Origin: Pseudomonas sp. ATCC PTA-122608
GTDB taxonomy: Bacteria; Pseudomonadota; Gammaproteobacteria; Pseudomonadales; Pseudomonadaceae
Assembly (NCBI RefSeq): GCF_001952855.1
Contig: NZ_LPNO01000001.1
Span: 39,469 to 103,468 of the forward strand
Length of the DNA stretch: 64,000 nucleotides
Reading direction: 5' to 3'
Below, in pieces: positions 1-8,738 of the stretch; position 1 is the first letter of the stretch; each line of letters opens with the position of its first letter. A program made the position numbers and the translations under genes. Under the pieces are notes generated by a model. It saw only the letters and a program-made list of their open reading frames with translations. It ran no database searches and was not told the origin of the DNA.

Positions 1-1
1 C

Positions 2-61
2 CCCAACCGCCGTTCCAGCGGTTATGCTCCAAGCTCACTGGCTCAACAGGATGACGCGTGA
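2..61 (+). CDS. C-terminal end of an upstream gene (partial)
   Basis: An open frame enters the window at base 2 and stops at TGA 59-61, giving a 19-residue tail ending in AQQDDA. The stop overlaps the GTG start of the next gene as GTGA, the usual sign of translational coupling. Too little is visible to name it. Frame 1 is also open from the edge to a TGA at 52-54, so the choice of frame rests on the GTGA overlap. Confidence 0.35.
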   Translation, partial: PNRRSSGYAPSSLAQQDDA

Positions 62-1437
62 CAGCTCTGAATCCCCTGCAAACACTCTGGCTGACCGAAA
101 CCGTGCGCCTGCGCGAGGAACACGCCGGCGCCCTGGAAGACCAGGAAGCCAATCGCCTGGCCCGCAGCAGCGGCGGTGACTTGCCGACGCGCATTCAAAA
201 CCGCGCGCTGTGGCTGGCTGAACGCGATGGCCTGACCGCCGCCCTGACCCGCTGGCTGCAGGGCGCGCGCCTGGCGCTGATCCTGCTGGCGGTGGTTGCT
301 ATCGTCAGCGGTGCCGGCCTGGCCTTTGCCGCGCTGGGCAACGGGCTGGCGCCGGTCAATGTGTTCTGGGCCCTGGGCAGCCTGCTGGGTTTGAACCTGA
401 TCCTGCTGTTGAGCTGGGCCCTGGGCCTGTTGTTTGCCGGTGAACACGGCGCGAGCCTCGGCCGCCTGTGGTTATGGCTCAGCGAAAAACTCGCCCGCGA
501 CGCCAAGGCCGCGCAACTGGCGCCCGCCCTGCTGCTGTTGCTGCAACGGCGCAAACTCAATCGCTGGGCCGTTGGTGTGCTGGTCAACAGCTTGTGGCTG
601 CTGGCCCTGCTCAGCGCCCTGCTGATCCTGCTGACGCTCTTGGCCACCCGGCGCTATGGCTTTGTGTGGGAGACCACCATCCTGCGGGCCGATACCTTTG
701 TCGCCGTGACCCAAACCCTCGGCGCCCTGCCCGCCTTGCTCGGCTTCAATGTGCCCACCGTCGAGATGATCCGCGCCAGCGGCGATGCCGCCCTGAATAT
801 CGAAAGCGCCCGCCAGTCCTGGGCTGCATGGCTGGTTGGCGTGCTGCTGGTGTACGGCATCCTGCCGCGGCTGATCCTCGCGTTGCTGTGCCTGTGGCGC
901 TGGAAACGCGGGCGCGCCGCCTTGAGCCTCGACCTTAACCTGCCCGGCTACAGCCAACTGCGTGAGCGGCTGATGCCCAGCAGCGAACGGCTTGGGGTCA
1001 ACGATGCAGCGCCCGAACAGTTGCACAACGTGACCGGCGGCGTCAGCGAACTGGAAAGCGACGGCGCCCTGCTGGTGGCCATTGAACTCGATGACCAACG
1101 CACTTGGCCGCCGAAGCTCCCGGCCAGCGTCAAGGACGCCGGCATCCTCGACAGCCGTGAATCCCGCAACAAGCTGCTGGAGCAACTCACCCGCTTCCCG
1201 CCCGCACGCCTGGCCATCGCCTGCGACCCACGGCGCTCGCCGGATCGTGGCAGCCTCGCGCTGATTGCCGAACTGGCCCGCAGCGCCACCGCCACCCGCG
1301 TCTGGCTGCTGCAAGCGCCGGCGGGCCAGGCGCTGGACGCGGAACGTTTGGGTGATTGGCATACAGCATTGCAGCAGTTGCAGATCCCGTTCGCTGATTG
1401 CGCGCCGCTCACTTGGCTGGAGACCGGTCATGACTAA
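58..1437 (+). CDS. DUF2868 family membrane protein
   Basis: The 459-residue protein begins at GTG 58, with an AGGA about seven bases upstream; no ATG lies in frame nearby. After a charged N-terminus of about 75 residues there are four hydrophobic segments (roughly residues 80-101, 103-130, 171-197 and 257-283) followed by a soluble C-terminal region of about 170 residues. I recognise it as the DUF2868 family, which has no assigned biochemical role. It overlaps the following GTPase gene by 8 nt (ATGACTAA), so the two are probably translated together and may form a membrane-anchored GTPase system. The role is inference; the family call is fairly sure. Confidence 0.8.
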   Translation: MTALNPLQTLWLTETVRLREEHAGALEDQEANRLARSSGGDLPTRIQNRALWLAERDGLTAALTRWLQGARLALILLAVVAIVSGAGLAFAALGNGLAPVNVFWALGSLLGLNLILLLSWALGLLFAGEHGASLGRLWLWLSEKLARDAKAAQLAPALLLLLQRRKLNRWAVGVLVNSLWLLALLSALLILLTLLATRRYGFVWETTILRADTFVAVTQTLGALPALLGFNVPTVEMIRASGDAALNIESARQSWAAWLVGVLLVYGILPRLILALLCLWRWKRGRAALSLDLNLPGYSQLRERLMPSSERLGVNDAAPEQLHNVTGGVSELESDGALLVAIELDDQRTWPPKLPASVKDAGILDSRESRNKLLEQLTRFPPARLAIACDPRRSPDRGSLALIAELARSATATRVWLLQAPAGQALDAERLGDWHTALQQLQIPFADCAPLTWLETGHD

Positions 1438-2803
1438 GCCCCTGAAACTCGCCGTGGTCGGCCACACCAACGTCGGCAAGACCTCGTTGCTGCGCACCCT
1501 CACGCGAGACGTCGGCTTCGGAGAAGTCTCCCATCGGCCCAGCACCACCCGGCATGTGGAAGGTGCTCGGCTGTCGGTAGACGGCGAAGCCTTGCTGGAG
1601 CTGTACGACACGCCCGGACTGGAAGATGCCATCGCCCTGCTCGATTACCTCGAGCGCCTGGACCGCCCCGGCGAACGCCTCGACGGCCCGGCACGGCTGG
1701 CGCGTTTTCTGGAAGGCAGCGAGGCCCGGCAACGCTTCGAACAGGAAGCCAAGGTGCTGCGCCAACTGCTCGCCTCCGACGCCGGGCTGTATGTGATAGA
1801 CGCCCGGGAGCCGGTGCTGGCCAAGTACCGCGATGAGCTGCAAGTGCTGGCCAGCTGTGGCAAGCCGCTGCTGCCAGTGCTCAACTTTGTCAGCAGCGCC
1901 GACCACCGCGAGCCGGACTGGCGTGAAGCCCTCGCCCGCCTCGGCCTGCACGCACTGGTGCGTTTCGACAGCGTCGCGCCACCGGAAGACGGCGAGCGCC
2001 GCCTCTATGAAAGCCTCGCCCTGCTGCTGGAAAATTCCCGTGGGCAACTGGAGCGGCTGATCCTCGATCAGGAAGCCCAGCGCCAGGCTCGCCAGCAAAG
2101 TGCTGCACGGCTGATCGCCGAACTGCTGGTCGACTGCGCCGCCTGCCGCCGCAGCGTGGTCAGCGAAGCCGAGGTAGAACAGCAAGCCATCAGCGAACTG
2201 CGCAAAGCCGTGCGCCAGCGCGAACAGCGTTGCGTGGAGGCCTTGCTCAAGTTGTTCGGCTTCCGCCCGCAAGACGCCGCCGCCAGCGATTTACCGCTGC
2301 TGGACGGGCGTTGGGGCGATGACCTGTTCAACCCCGAAACCCTCAAGCAACTGGGCGTGCGGGTCGGTGGCGGTATCGCAGCCGGCGCGGCCGCCGGTGC
2401 GGGTGTGGATCTACTCGTAGGCGGCCTGACCCTCGGCGCCGCTGCGCTCGCCGGGGCCATCGCCGGTGGCGCCCTGCAAACGGCTCGCAGTTATGGCAGC
2501 CGCCTGCTGGGCAAGATCAAGGGCCAGCGCGAGCTGACCGTCGACGACAGCGTGCTGCGCCTGTTGGCCCTGCGCCAGCGGCAACTGCTCAAGGCCCTTA
2601 ACCTGCGGGGTCACGCGGCGATCCACAGCATCAAGGTCGACACACCCCAGGACAAGACCTGGCGCGAAGGCAAGCTGCCGGAAGCCCTGAACAAGGCCCG
2701 TGCCCACCCGCAATGGTCGTCCCTTAACCCGCACCCCAAGTTGAGCCAGGCCGAGCGCCAGGAACAGATCGAAGCCCTGGCCCAGCGCCTGGACGAGACC
2801 TAA
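1430..2803 (+). CDS. DUF3482 family Era-like GTPase with glycine-zipper segment
   Basis: A 457-residue GTPase. The ATG at 1430 is preferred over the upstream in-frame start at 1265 because it directly precedes the P-loop and overlaps the stop of the previous gene. The G1 motif GHTNVGKTS lies at residues 11-19 and G3 DTPG at 60-63. The expected NKxD (G4) is degenerate, with NFVSS at about 152-156. Residues 309-350 form a Gly/Ala-rich hydrophobic stretch with glycine-zipper character (GGGIAAGAAAGAG, then GAIAGGALQ), suggesting membrane insertion. The C-terminal region is the DUF3482 part. Function is unknown; pairing with the DUF2868 membrane protein suggests a joint membrane-associated role. 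Its stop overlaps that of the convergent HD gene by 4 nt. Confidence 0.82.
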   Translation: MTKPLKLAVVGHTNVGKTSLLRTLTRDVGFGEVSHRPSTTRHVEGARLSVDGEALLELYDTPGLEDAIALLDYLERLDRPGERLDGPARLARFLEGSEARQRFEQEAKVLRQLLASDAGLYVIDAREPVLAKYRDELQVLASCGKPLLPVLNFVSSADHREPDWREALARLGLHALVRFDSVAPPEDGERRLYESLALLLENSRGQLERLILDQEAQRQARQQSAARLIAELLVDCAACRRSVVSEAEVEQQAISELRKAVRQREQRCVEALLKLFGFRPQDAAASDLPLLDGRWGDDLFNPETLKQLGVRVGGGIAAGAAAGAGVDLLVGGLTLGAAALAGAIAGGALQTARSYGSRLLGKIKGQRELTVDDSVLRLLALRQRQLLKALNLRGHAAIHSIKVDTPQDKTWREGKLPEALNKARAHPQWSSLNPHPKLSQAERQEQIEALAQRLDET

Positions 2804-3354
2804 GCCGCCAACAGTTGCCGGGCCTTGGACTTCAGCACTTCAAGGTCCAGCACCGGCACGTGCATTTCCTTGGCCTGTTCATCCCAGTGGCGCATGCGCA
2901 GGCTGACGGCGCACAGCGGATCCTGCTCGAACGCCCGTGCTTCCTCGGCAGTCATCACGCCGCCCTGGTAACCCAAGGTACGGCGGCTGGCTTCGCTCAA
3001 GCGTGCGTAATAATCCGGCTGGCTGAAGGTCAGGTAACGCTTGGCTTGCACGTGGTATTCCACCAGCTTGGCCATCCGCTCGCTGAAGCCTGCGCGGCGC
3101 AGATAATCGGCGCCCAGCCGTTCATGGCTGACCACGCCATAGCCGCCCATGTTCTCGCCACCTTGGCCGCAAATATGCCCGATATCGTGGAAGAACGCCG
3201 CCAGCACCACTTCATCATCGAAGCCCTCAGCCATGGCCAACTGCGCAGCCTGGGACATGTGCTCGATCTGCGAGACCGGTTCGCCGATGTAGTCAGCGGT
3301 GCCGTGTAGTTCATACAGGCCGAAGACCTCGGCGATTGCCTGTTCAGTGTTCAT
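2800..3354 (-). CDS. PhnZ-like HD-domain phosphonate oxygenase
   Basis: A 184-residue HD-domain protein of the phosphonate-operon type. PhnZ is a mixed-valent di-iron oxygenase that cleaves the C-P bond of a hydroxylated aminoethylphosphonate. Counting from MNTEQ, candidate iron ligands are H32, H56-D57 (HDIG), H77, H101 and D158; Y22 and E25 match the Tyr/Glu lid pair of PhnZ and K105 its phosphonate-binding Lys, with a constant -2 to -3 offset from the PhnZ numbering I remember. ATG 3354 is chosen over GTG 3369 because GGGGAG sits eight bases before it and the start shares one base with the preceding stop (TGATG). It is the last gene of the operon. Substrate is inferred; a related TmpB-type HD enzyme is the main alternative. 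Confidence 0.8.
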   Translation of the reverse strand: MNTEQAIAEVFGLYELHGTADYIGEPVSQIEHMSQAAQLAMAEGFDDEVVLAAFFHDIGHICGQGGENMGGYGVVSHERLGADYLRRAGFSERMAKLVEYHVQAKRYLTFSQPDYYARLSEASRRTLGYQGGVMTAEEARAFEQDPLCAVSLRMRHWDEQAKEMHVPVLDLEVLKSKARQLLAA

Positions 3355-4478
3355 CAAGCACTCCCCCACAGCTCTGTGATATTGCGCTCGGCCATCGCCG
3401 GCCCGACGCTCATGCCCACGCCGGTGTGCATCAACGCCGCGCTCACCCCGGGTGCCGCCCGCAGGAACGAAAACGGCCCTGGGCCACGGGAACCATAGAC
3501 ACCCTGCCAGCGTTCCACCACCTGGATCTTGCAGCCCAGCGTCTCTTCGGCCAACTCGATCATCCAGGTGTCCACCTGCTCAGTGTTGAACGGTGAAGGG
3601 TCGCTGCCGTAATGGTGGGAGTCACCGATGATCAGCTCGCCATAAGGCGTTGGGCTGATCAGCAGATGAATGCCGTTTTCGTGCAGATGCGGTACATCCC
3701 GCAGAATTTCGGCCTGCACCGGCGCGGCTTCCGGCAAATCAGCGAAGGCGCCGTAGTGGACGCAGCTCAGACCGGTCAGCAGCGCGTGTTGCAGGTTCAA
3801 CGCCACCGCAGGCCGGGCGCGCAGCATTTGCAGGCGGCAGATTTGCGGGTTGAGTTCGGCGATCTGCTCGGCCAGCAGCGTCTGGTAGTCGTGGCCGGAG
3901 CAGACAATGATCTGCTCGCCGCGAAAGGAACCGGCGGTGGTGTGCACCTGCCCGGGCTCGATGTCGCGGACCAGGGTGGAGAAGTGAAACTCCACGTTGA
4001 GTTCGCGGCTCAGGTAGTTGATCAGCGCCGGGATGGCTTCGCGGGAATACAGTTGCTGATCGTCCAGGCCGTGAAGCGCGGCGCGGTGATGCTTGAACTG
4101 GCCGCCGTAAAGGTCGTGCAGGGCGGCACCTTGCAGCAACTCGACGCGATAACCGTGCTCCAGGGCGCGACCGGCGCAGAAGGCTTCAAGCAAGTGCTCT
4201 TCGGCTTCGGTGCGGGCGAACAGATAGGAGCCGTTGCGTTTGAGCTGGATACCGGCGAGCTGTGCCCACTGGCCCCAGATTTCGCGGCTGTCCCGCGCCA
4301 GGTCGAGCATCGGCCCGGGCGGCTGGCCGGTGACCAGTGCCTGGCCGAAGTTGCGCACGGAAGCGCCCAATGGAGTGGCGCTGCGCTCGAAGACCTTGAC
4401 CTTGAGGCCGCGTTTGGCGGCCGCATAGGCGTGGGAAAGGCCGAGGATGCCGGCGCCGATGATCAGCAGTTGTGTCAT
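3354..4478 (-). CDS. FAD-dependent amine oxidase of phosphonate operons (TIGR03364 type)
   Basis: A 374-residue DAO-fold flavoenzyme. MTQLLIIGAGILGLS is the N-terminal FAD-binding GxGxxG motif, followed by an acidic strand end (KVFERS) and a C-terminal FAD segment (HTGVGMSVGPAMAE). The in-frame ORF extends to 4553, but that extension is translation of the REP repeat at 4507-4579, so ATG 4478 is taken. This family accompanies phosphonate catabolism genes; from memory, related members oxidise N-alkylated 2-aminoethylphosphonates. It follows the transporter genes and couples to the HD oxygenase through a TGATG junction. The family is clear; the substrate is inference from context. Confidence 0.82.
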   Translation of the reverse strand: MTQLLIIGAGILGLSHAYAAAKRGLKVKVFERSATPLGASVRNFGQALVTGQPPGPMLDLARDSREIWGQWAQLAGIQLKRNGSYLFARTEAEEHLLEAFCAGRALEHGYRVELLQGAALHDLYGGQFKHHRAALHGLDDQQLYSREAIPALINYLSRELNVEFHFSTLVRDIEPGQVHTTAGSFRGEQIIVCSGHDYQTLLAEQIAELNPQICRLQMLRARPAVALNLQHALLTGLSCVHYGAFADLPEAAPVQAEILRDVPHLHENGIHLLISPTPYGELIIGDSHHYGSDPSPFNTEQVDTWMIELAEETLGCKIQVVERWQGVYGSRGPGPFSFLRAAPGVSAALMHTGVGMSVGPAMAERNITELWGSA

Positions 4479-4506
4479 GAAGTGATGTCCTGAATTCGAG
4501 ACCGCC

Positions 4507-4579
4507 TTCGCGAGCAAGCCCGCTCCCACATTTTGATTTGTGAACACATTCAAAATGTGGGAGCGGGCTTGCTCGCGAA
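4507..4579. repeat. REP doublet (REPIN), 73 nt
   Basis: Two copies of the repeat core (GAGCGGGCTTGCTCGCGAA and its reverse complement) face each other with a short spacer. It lies between the binding-protein gene and the FAD oxidase gene of the same operon, so the hairpin will be present in the mRNA and could affect its processing. Confidence 0.9.
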
Positions 4580-4604
4580 GAGGCCATCAGCCCAACCCGA
4601 AAAA

Positions 4605-5630
4605 TTACTGACCCGCCACCTTTTCCGACTTGCCGTCATAGCGCTTACGCCATTCGGTCAGGATGCTGTCGCGGTTTTTCGACGCCCAGGCGAAGTCGTT
4701 CTTGATCAGCCGCTGCTCATAGTCAGCCGGCAATTCGGTCTGCGGTTTGGCGATGCCCGGCTGGGCCAGTACCGCGAAGTTTTCCTTGTACAGCTCCATC
4801 GCCGCCGGGCTGGCGGAGAAGTCGGCGAGTTTCTGTGCCGCGTCCGCGTGGGCAGTGCCTTTGATCACGGCAGTCGCTTCGATGTCCCAGCCCAGGCCTT
4901 CTTTCGGCAGGATGATGTCCAGCGGTGCACCCTGGCGCTTCAGTTGAACGGCCGGGTATTCAAACGAAATGCCGATCGGGAACTCACCCGAGGCCGCCAG
5001 CTTGCACGGCTTGGAACCGGAGTGAACGTACTGGCCGATGTTCTGGTGCAGGTCGTCCATGTACTGCCAGCCCTGCTTCTCGCCGAAGGTCTGCAGCCAG
5101 GCGCTCACATCCAGGAAACCGGTGCCGGACGAGGCCGGGTTGGGCATCACGATCTTGCCTTTGTACTCAGGCTTGGTCAGGTCTTGCCAGCTCACCGGCT
5201 TGCTCAGGCCCTGCTTTTCGGCTTCAACGGTGTTGAAGCAGATAGTCGCAGCCCACACGTCCATGCCGACCCAGGCCGGCGGATTGGCGGCGTCGCGGTA
5301 GTTCGCACCGATCTTGCCCAGGTCCTTGGGTGCGTAGTTTTGCAGCATGCCCTGCTGGTCGAGGATCGCCAGGCTGGAAGCCGCCAGGCCCCAGACCACG
5401 TCAGCCTGCGGGCGGGATTTTTCGGCCAGCAGCTTGGCGGTGATGATGCCGGTGGAATCGCGTACCCATTTGATATCGATGTCCGGGTTAGCCTTTTCGA
5501 AGGCCTGTTTGTAAGTCTTCAATTGCTCGGCTTCGAGGGCCGTGTACACGGTCAACTCGGTCTTGGCGGCAAAGGCATTCAGGCTGAACGCAGTGAGCAC
5601 AGCAGCGGCTAACGCCAGGGGCTTGAACAT
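4605..5630 (-). CDS. 2-aminoethylphosphonate ABC transporter, periplasmic binding protein
   Basis: A 341-residue extracytoplasmic solute-binding protein with a Sec signal peptide (hydrophobic segment to about residue 21, cleavage likely after NAFA) and a mature start KTELTVYTALEAEQ typical of the iron(III)/AEP-type binding-protein family. Overall it matches the TIGR03261 group (phnS2/aepX-like). It lies directly downstream of its permease (23 nt) and upstream of the FAD oxidase. It should deliver 2-aminoethylphosphonate or a related N-substituted phosphonate to the permease. Ligand identity is inferred from family and neighbours. Confidence 0.83.
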   Translation of the reverse strand: MFKPLALAAAVLTAFSLNAFAAKTELTVYTALEAEQLKTYKQAFEKANPDIDIKWVRDSTGIITAKLLAEKSRPQADVVWGLAASSLAILDQQGMLQNYAPKDLGKIGANYRDAANPPAWVGMDVWAATICFNTVEAEKQGLSKPVSWQDLTKPEYKGKIVMPNPASSGTGFLDVSAWLQTFGEKQGWQYMDDLHQNIGQYVHSGSKPCKLAASGEFPIGISFEYPAVQLKRQGAPLDIILPKEGLGWDIEATAVIKGTAHADAAQKLADFSASPAAMELYKENFAVLAQPGIAKPQTELPADYEQRLIKNDFAWASKNRDSILTEWRKRYDGKSEKVAGQ

Positions 5631-5653
5631 GGTGCAGTTCCTTTATGGATGAT

Positions 5654-7378
5654 TTATTGACCGGGCACGGTTTGGCGCCAGGCCTGGGAGCGGCGCAACA
5701 AGCCGCGTGAGGCCCACGCCAGCAGCAAGGACACGCCCGCCGAGGTGAACAGAATCAGGGTCGACATGGCCGCCGCGCCGCCGACGTTGCCGGCGTCGTC
5801 CATGTTCAATACGGCGACTGCCGCGAGGATGGTGTCGGGGCTGTAGAGGAAGATCGCGGCGGAGACGGTGGTCATCGCCGAGACGAACAGATAGCGCACG
5901 ATGTCCAGCAGCGCCGGCAGGCAGATCGGCACGGTGACCCGCAGGTAATGCCGGTACAGCGGCGCCTTGAGGGACAACGCGGCGGCTTCGAACTCGGCGT
6001 CCAACTGGCGCAGGGCCGTGGTGGCGGTCATTTGTGCGGTGGTCAAATAGTGAGCAATGGTGCACACCACCAGCAGCGTCATGGTGCCGTAGAGCACATG
6101 CAGCGGGTTGCCGTTGAGGTTGAAAAAGAACACGTAGCCCAGGCCCAGCACCAACCCTGGCACCGCCATCGGCACGAAGCTGAGCATGCGCAGCGCCAGG
6201 TTCAGGCCCTTCTGGCCCTTGGTTTTTTCCATCAGGTAGGCGCCGGTAAAGATCAGCACACTGCCGATCAATGCAGTGCACAGGGCCATGGTGATGCTGT
6301 TGCGATAGGCCAGCCAACCGCCGCCGGCCGTGTCCTCGAACTGGTAATGGGCCAGGGACAGCGACAGGTTATAGGGCCAGAATTTCACCAGCGACGAGTA
6401 GACCGCCATGCCAAACACCAGCAACAGGATCGCGCAGATCAGCAGGACGATGGCCAGGTAGCAGCCATCCCGCAGCTTCGACGGTGCCGGCTGGAACACT
6501 TGGGCGCGGCCGCTCATGGAGTCGCCATGACGGCGGCGCAGCCAGGCGTCGACGCCGAAGCTGAAGAGTGCCGGCAGCAGCAGGACCATGCCGATCAAGG
6601 CGCCCCGGCCGAATTGTTGCTGCCCGACCACGGCTTTGTAGGCTTCCAGGGCCAGTACTTGATAGTCGCCACCGACTACCACGGGCACGCCGAAGTCAGT
6701 GATGGTCAAGGTGAACACCAGGCAAAATGCAGCGAAGACAGCCTGACGCGTCGCCGGCCAGGTGATGCTGCGGAACGCCCGGGCGGGACTCGCGCCCATG
6801 CTCGATGCGGCGTCAAACAATCGTGCGTCCGCCAGGGAAAGCGCTGACAACAGGATCATCAGGGCATGGGGAAAGGTGTAGATCACTTCACCGAGGACGA
6901 TGCCCCAGAAGCCATAGATGTTGTCCGACAGCAGCCCGCGCAGCATGCCCTGGTTACCGAACAGGTAGACCAGCGCAATCCCGGGCAGCATCGACGGCGC
7001 CATCAATGGCAGCAGCGACATGCCGCGCCAGATCGCCTTGCCGGGAATCAGCGTGCGTTGCAAAGCGTAGGCAAACAGGTAAGCCAGCGGTACGACGATG
7101 GCCGCCACACTGAGGGAAACCTTCAGGCTGTTACCCAGCAACCAGTGGAAGTTATCGCTGGTGACCAGTTCCCGCGCAGCCACCAGGCCACCGCCCTGCC
7201 CGGCTTCACTGCTGAAGCCGCGCCAGAAGATGGCCAGCAGCGGCAGCAGTACCGCGACGCCCAGCAAACACAGCCAGAGCAGCTTGCCGCCGATAACAAA
7301 AATACGGTCGCCGACTTCGGCACGGGAAACCTGACGAGCCACGTTATCGGGTATCGGCAGAGTTATATCGCGGGCCAT
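5654..7378 (-). CDS. 2-aminoethylphosphonate ABC transporter, fused permease
   Basis: A 574-residue inner-membrane protein with two tandem permease halves of about six membrane segments each, as in TIGR03262 and FbpB-like permeases. EAA-type cytoplasmic loops are visible near FDAASSMGASPARAF in the first half and LDAEFEAAALSLKAPLY in the second. The start at ATG 7378 (MARDITLPIP) is preferred: the longer ORF to 7504 runs out of frame through the ATPase gene, and this ATG lies 1 nt after the ATPase stop. It forms the channel for the neighbouring ATPase and binding protein. Confidence 0.85.
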   Translation of the reverse strand: MARDITLPIPDNVARQVSRAEVGDRIFVIGGKLLWLCLLGVAVLLPLLAIFWRGFSSEAGQGGGLVAARELVTSDNFHWLLGNSLKVSLSVAAIVVPLAYLFAYALQRTLIPGKAIWRGMSLLPLMAPSMLPGIALVYLFGNQGMLRGLLSDNIYGFWGIVLGEVIYTFPHALMILLSALSLADARLFDAASSMGASPARAFRSITWPATRQAVFAAFCLVFTLTITDFGVPVVVGGDYQVLALEAYKAVVGQQQFGRGALIGMVLLLPALFSFGVDAWLRRRHGDSMSGRAQVFQPAPSKLRDGCYLAIVLLICAILLLVFGMAVYSSLVKFWPYNLSLSLAHYQFEDTAGGGWLAYRNSITMALCTALIGSVLIFTGAYLMEKTKGQKGLNLALRMLSFVPMAVPGLVLGLGYVFFFNLNGNPLHVLYGTMTLLVVCTIAHYLTTAQMTATTALRQLDAEFEAAALSLKAPLYRHYLRVTVPICLPALLDIVRYLFVSAMTTVSAAIFLYSPDTILAAVAVLNMDDAGNVGGAAAMSTLILFTSAGVSLLLAWASRGLLRRSQAWRQTVPGQ

Positions 7379-7379
7379 C

Positions 7380-8444
7380 TCAGGCAAACACCTGCAGGCT
7401 GCGCGGGGGCAGCGCGACCCAGATGTCCTGGGCGCCGAGGCGTGGCATGGCTTCCGGGGCCAGTTCGGCCAGCAGCGGATGGCCGGGCAGTTGGTCCAGC
7501 TCAAAGCTCATGCGGCAGCGGTTGCCGAGGAAGGTGATCTCGCGGACCTTGGCCGGGAACAGGTTTTCTTCATGCACCGGCGGGTTGACGTTGATGGCTT
7601 CCGGGCGGCAGAACAGGCGACCCGATTTTGCGGCACCCGAGTTTTCCGCAAGACGCATGTTCATCCCGCCGACCTGGGCGTGGCTGTCGCTGTTGCGGCT
7701 GAACGGCAGCCAGTTGCCCTGGCCGACGAACTCGGCCACGAACGGCGTGGCCGGGCGATCGTAGATTTCCTGGGGCGTGGCGTACTGCTCGACCTTGCCG
7801 TTGTTCATCACGGCAATGCGGTCGGCCATCAGCATGGCCTCGTCCTGGTTGTGGGTGACCATCAGGGTGGTAATGCCCAGGCGGCGTTGCAGTTGGCGAA
7901 GCTCGGTGCACAGATGCTCGCGTACCCGGGCGTCGAGGGCCGACATGGGTTCGTCCAGCAACAACAAGGACGGCGCCGGTGCCAGGGCGCGGGCCAGGGC
8001 GACGCGCTGTTGTTGGCCGCCGGAGAGTTGACCGGGGAATTTCTTTTCACTGCCCACCAGGCCTACCAGTTCCAGCATCTGCCCGACGCGCTTGCGCACC
8101 TCATCGCGGCCACTGCCAGTGAGGCCGTAGCCGATGTTCGCTTCGACGGTGAGATTGGGAAACAGCGCGTAGGACTGGAACAGAATGCCGTAGTCCCGTG
8201 CCTGGGGTGCCAGTAGGGAAACGTCGCGGTCGCCGAGGTACAACTCGCCGCTGTCCTGGCGTTCAAGGCCCGCGATGCAGCGCAGCAAGGTGGTCTTGCC
8301 GCAGCCTGACGGGCCCAGCAGGCACACCAGTTCGCCGGCGGCGACATCCAGGGACACGTTATCCAACGCGGTAAAGGCGCCGAAGCGTTTCTGCACACCG
8401 CGCACCTTCATTGGCGCGCCGGGGCGGGTCTGAGCTGTGTTCAT
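7380..8444 (-). CDS. 2-aminoethylphosphonate ABC transporter, ATP-binding protein
   Basis: A 354-residue ABC ATPase with Walker A GPSGCGKTT, signature [16 protein letters not shown], Walker B LLLLDEPMSALD and switch His in VTHNQDEA. The C-terminal 110 residues are a TOBE/regulatory domain as in Fbp/Pot-type importers. It is the first gene of the phosphonate operon (TIGR03258 type), followed after 1 nt by the permease. The upstream interval of 294 nt carries a long inverted repeat and probably the operon promoter. Substrate is inferred from the operon. Confidence 0.85.
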   Translation of the reverse strand: MNTAQTRPGAPMKVRGVQKRFGAFTALDNVSLDVAAGELVCLLGPSGCGKTTLLRCIAGLERQDSGELYLGDRDVSLLAPQARDYGILFQSYALFPNLTVEANIGYGLTGSGRDEVRKRVGQMLELVGLVGSEKKFPGQLSGGQQQRVALARALAPAPSLLLLDEPMSALDARVREHLCTELRQLQRRLGITTLMVTHNQDEAMLMADRIAVMNNGKVEQYATPQEIYDRPATPFVAEFVGQGNWLPFSRNSDSHAQVGGMNMRLAENSGAAKSGRLFCRPEAINVNPPVHEENLFPAKVREITFLGNRCRMSFELDQLPGHPLLAELAPEAMPRLGAQDIWVALPPRSLQVFA

Positions 8445-8580
8445 GGAGGCACCTCATCAAACTGATGAAGGTCATCCTAGGCAGGCAATGCGTCCCTCTT
8501 GTGGCAGAAAGGCAAAACGTGGCGATAGTGGTATTGGTGGATTTGGGTAAGGTTTACCCCGTATCTATAGCCTAGCGCTT

Positions 8581-8712
8581 GTGGCGAGGGGGCTTGTCCC
8601 CCGTTGGACTGCGCAGCAGTCCTAAACCCTGCTGGCGCGATCTGCCAGGAAAAATGCAGTGACCTTATTGGGGCTGCTTCGCAGCCCAACGGGGGACAAG
8701 CCCCCTCGCCAC
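8581..8712. repeat. Long REP-type palindrome with 27-bp arms
   Basis: Bases 8581-8607 and 8686-8712 are perfect 27-bp inverted repeats built around GAGGGGGCTTGTCCCC, a different sub-family from the other REP doublets here. The inner 78 nt hold two further small palindromes (GGACTGCGCAGCAGTCC at 8606-8622 and a GGGCTGCTTCGCAGCCC-type one near 8671-8687). It fills the middle of the 8445-8738 gap between the LysR gene and the phosphonate operon. The rest of that gap (8445-8580) probably holds the operon promoter, but I see no convincing -35/-10 pair. Confidence 0.9.
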
Positions 8713-8738
8713 AAAAGCCCGCTCGCCATGGAAGCAAG

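Noticed and set aside
70..1437. Toxin-antitoxin or defence system at the left edge (GTPase plus membrane protein)
   Set aside because: No nuclease, toxin or sensor domain is visible, and the pair looks like a conserved core gene pair in Pseudomonas rather than an island element.
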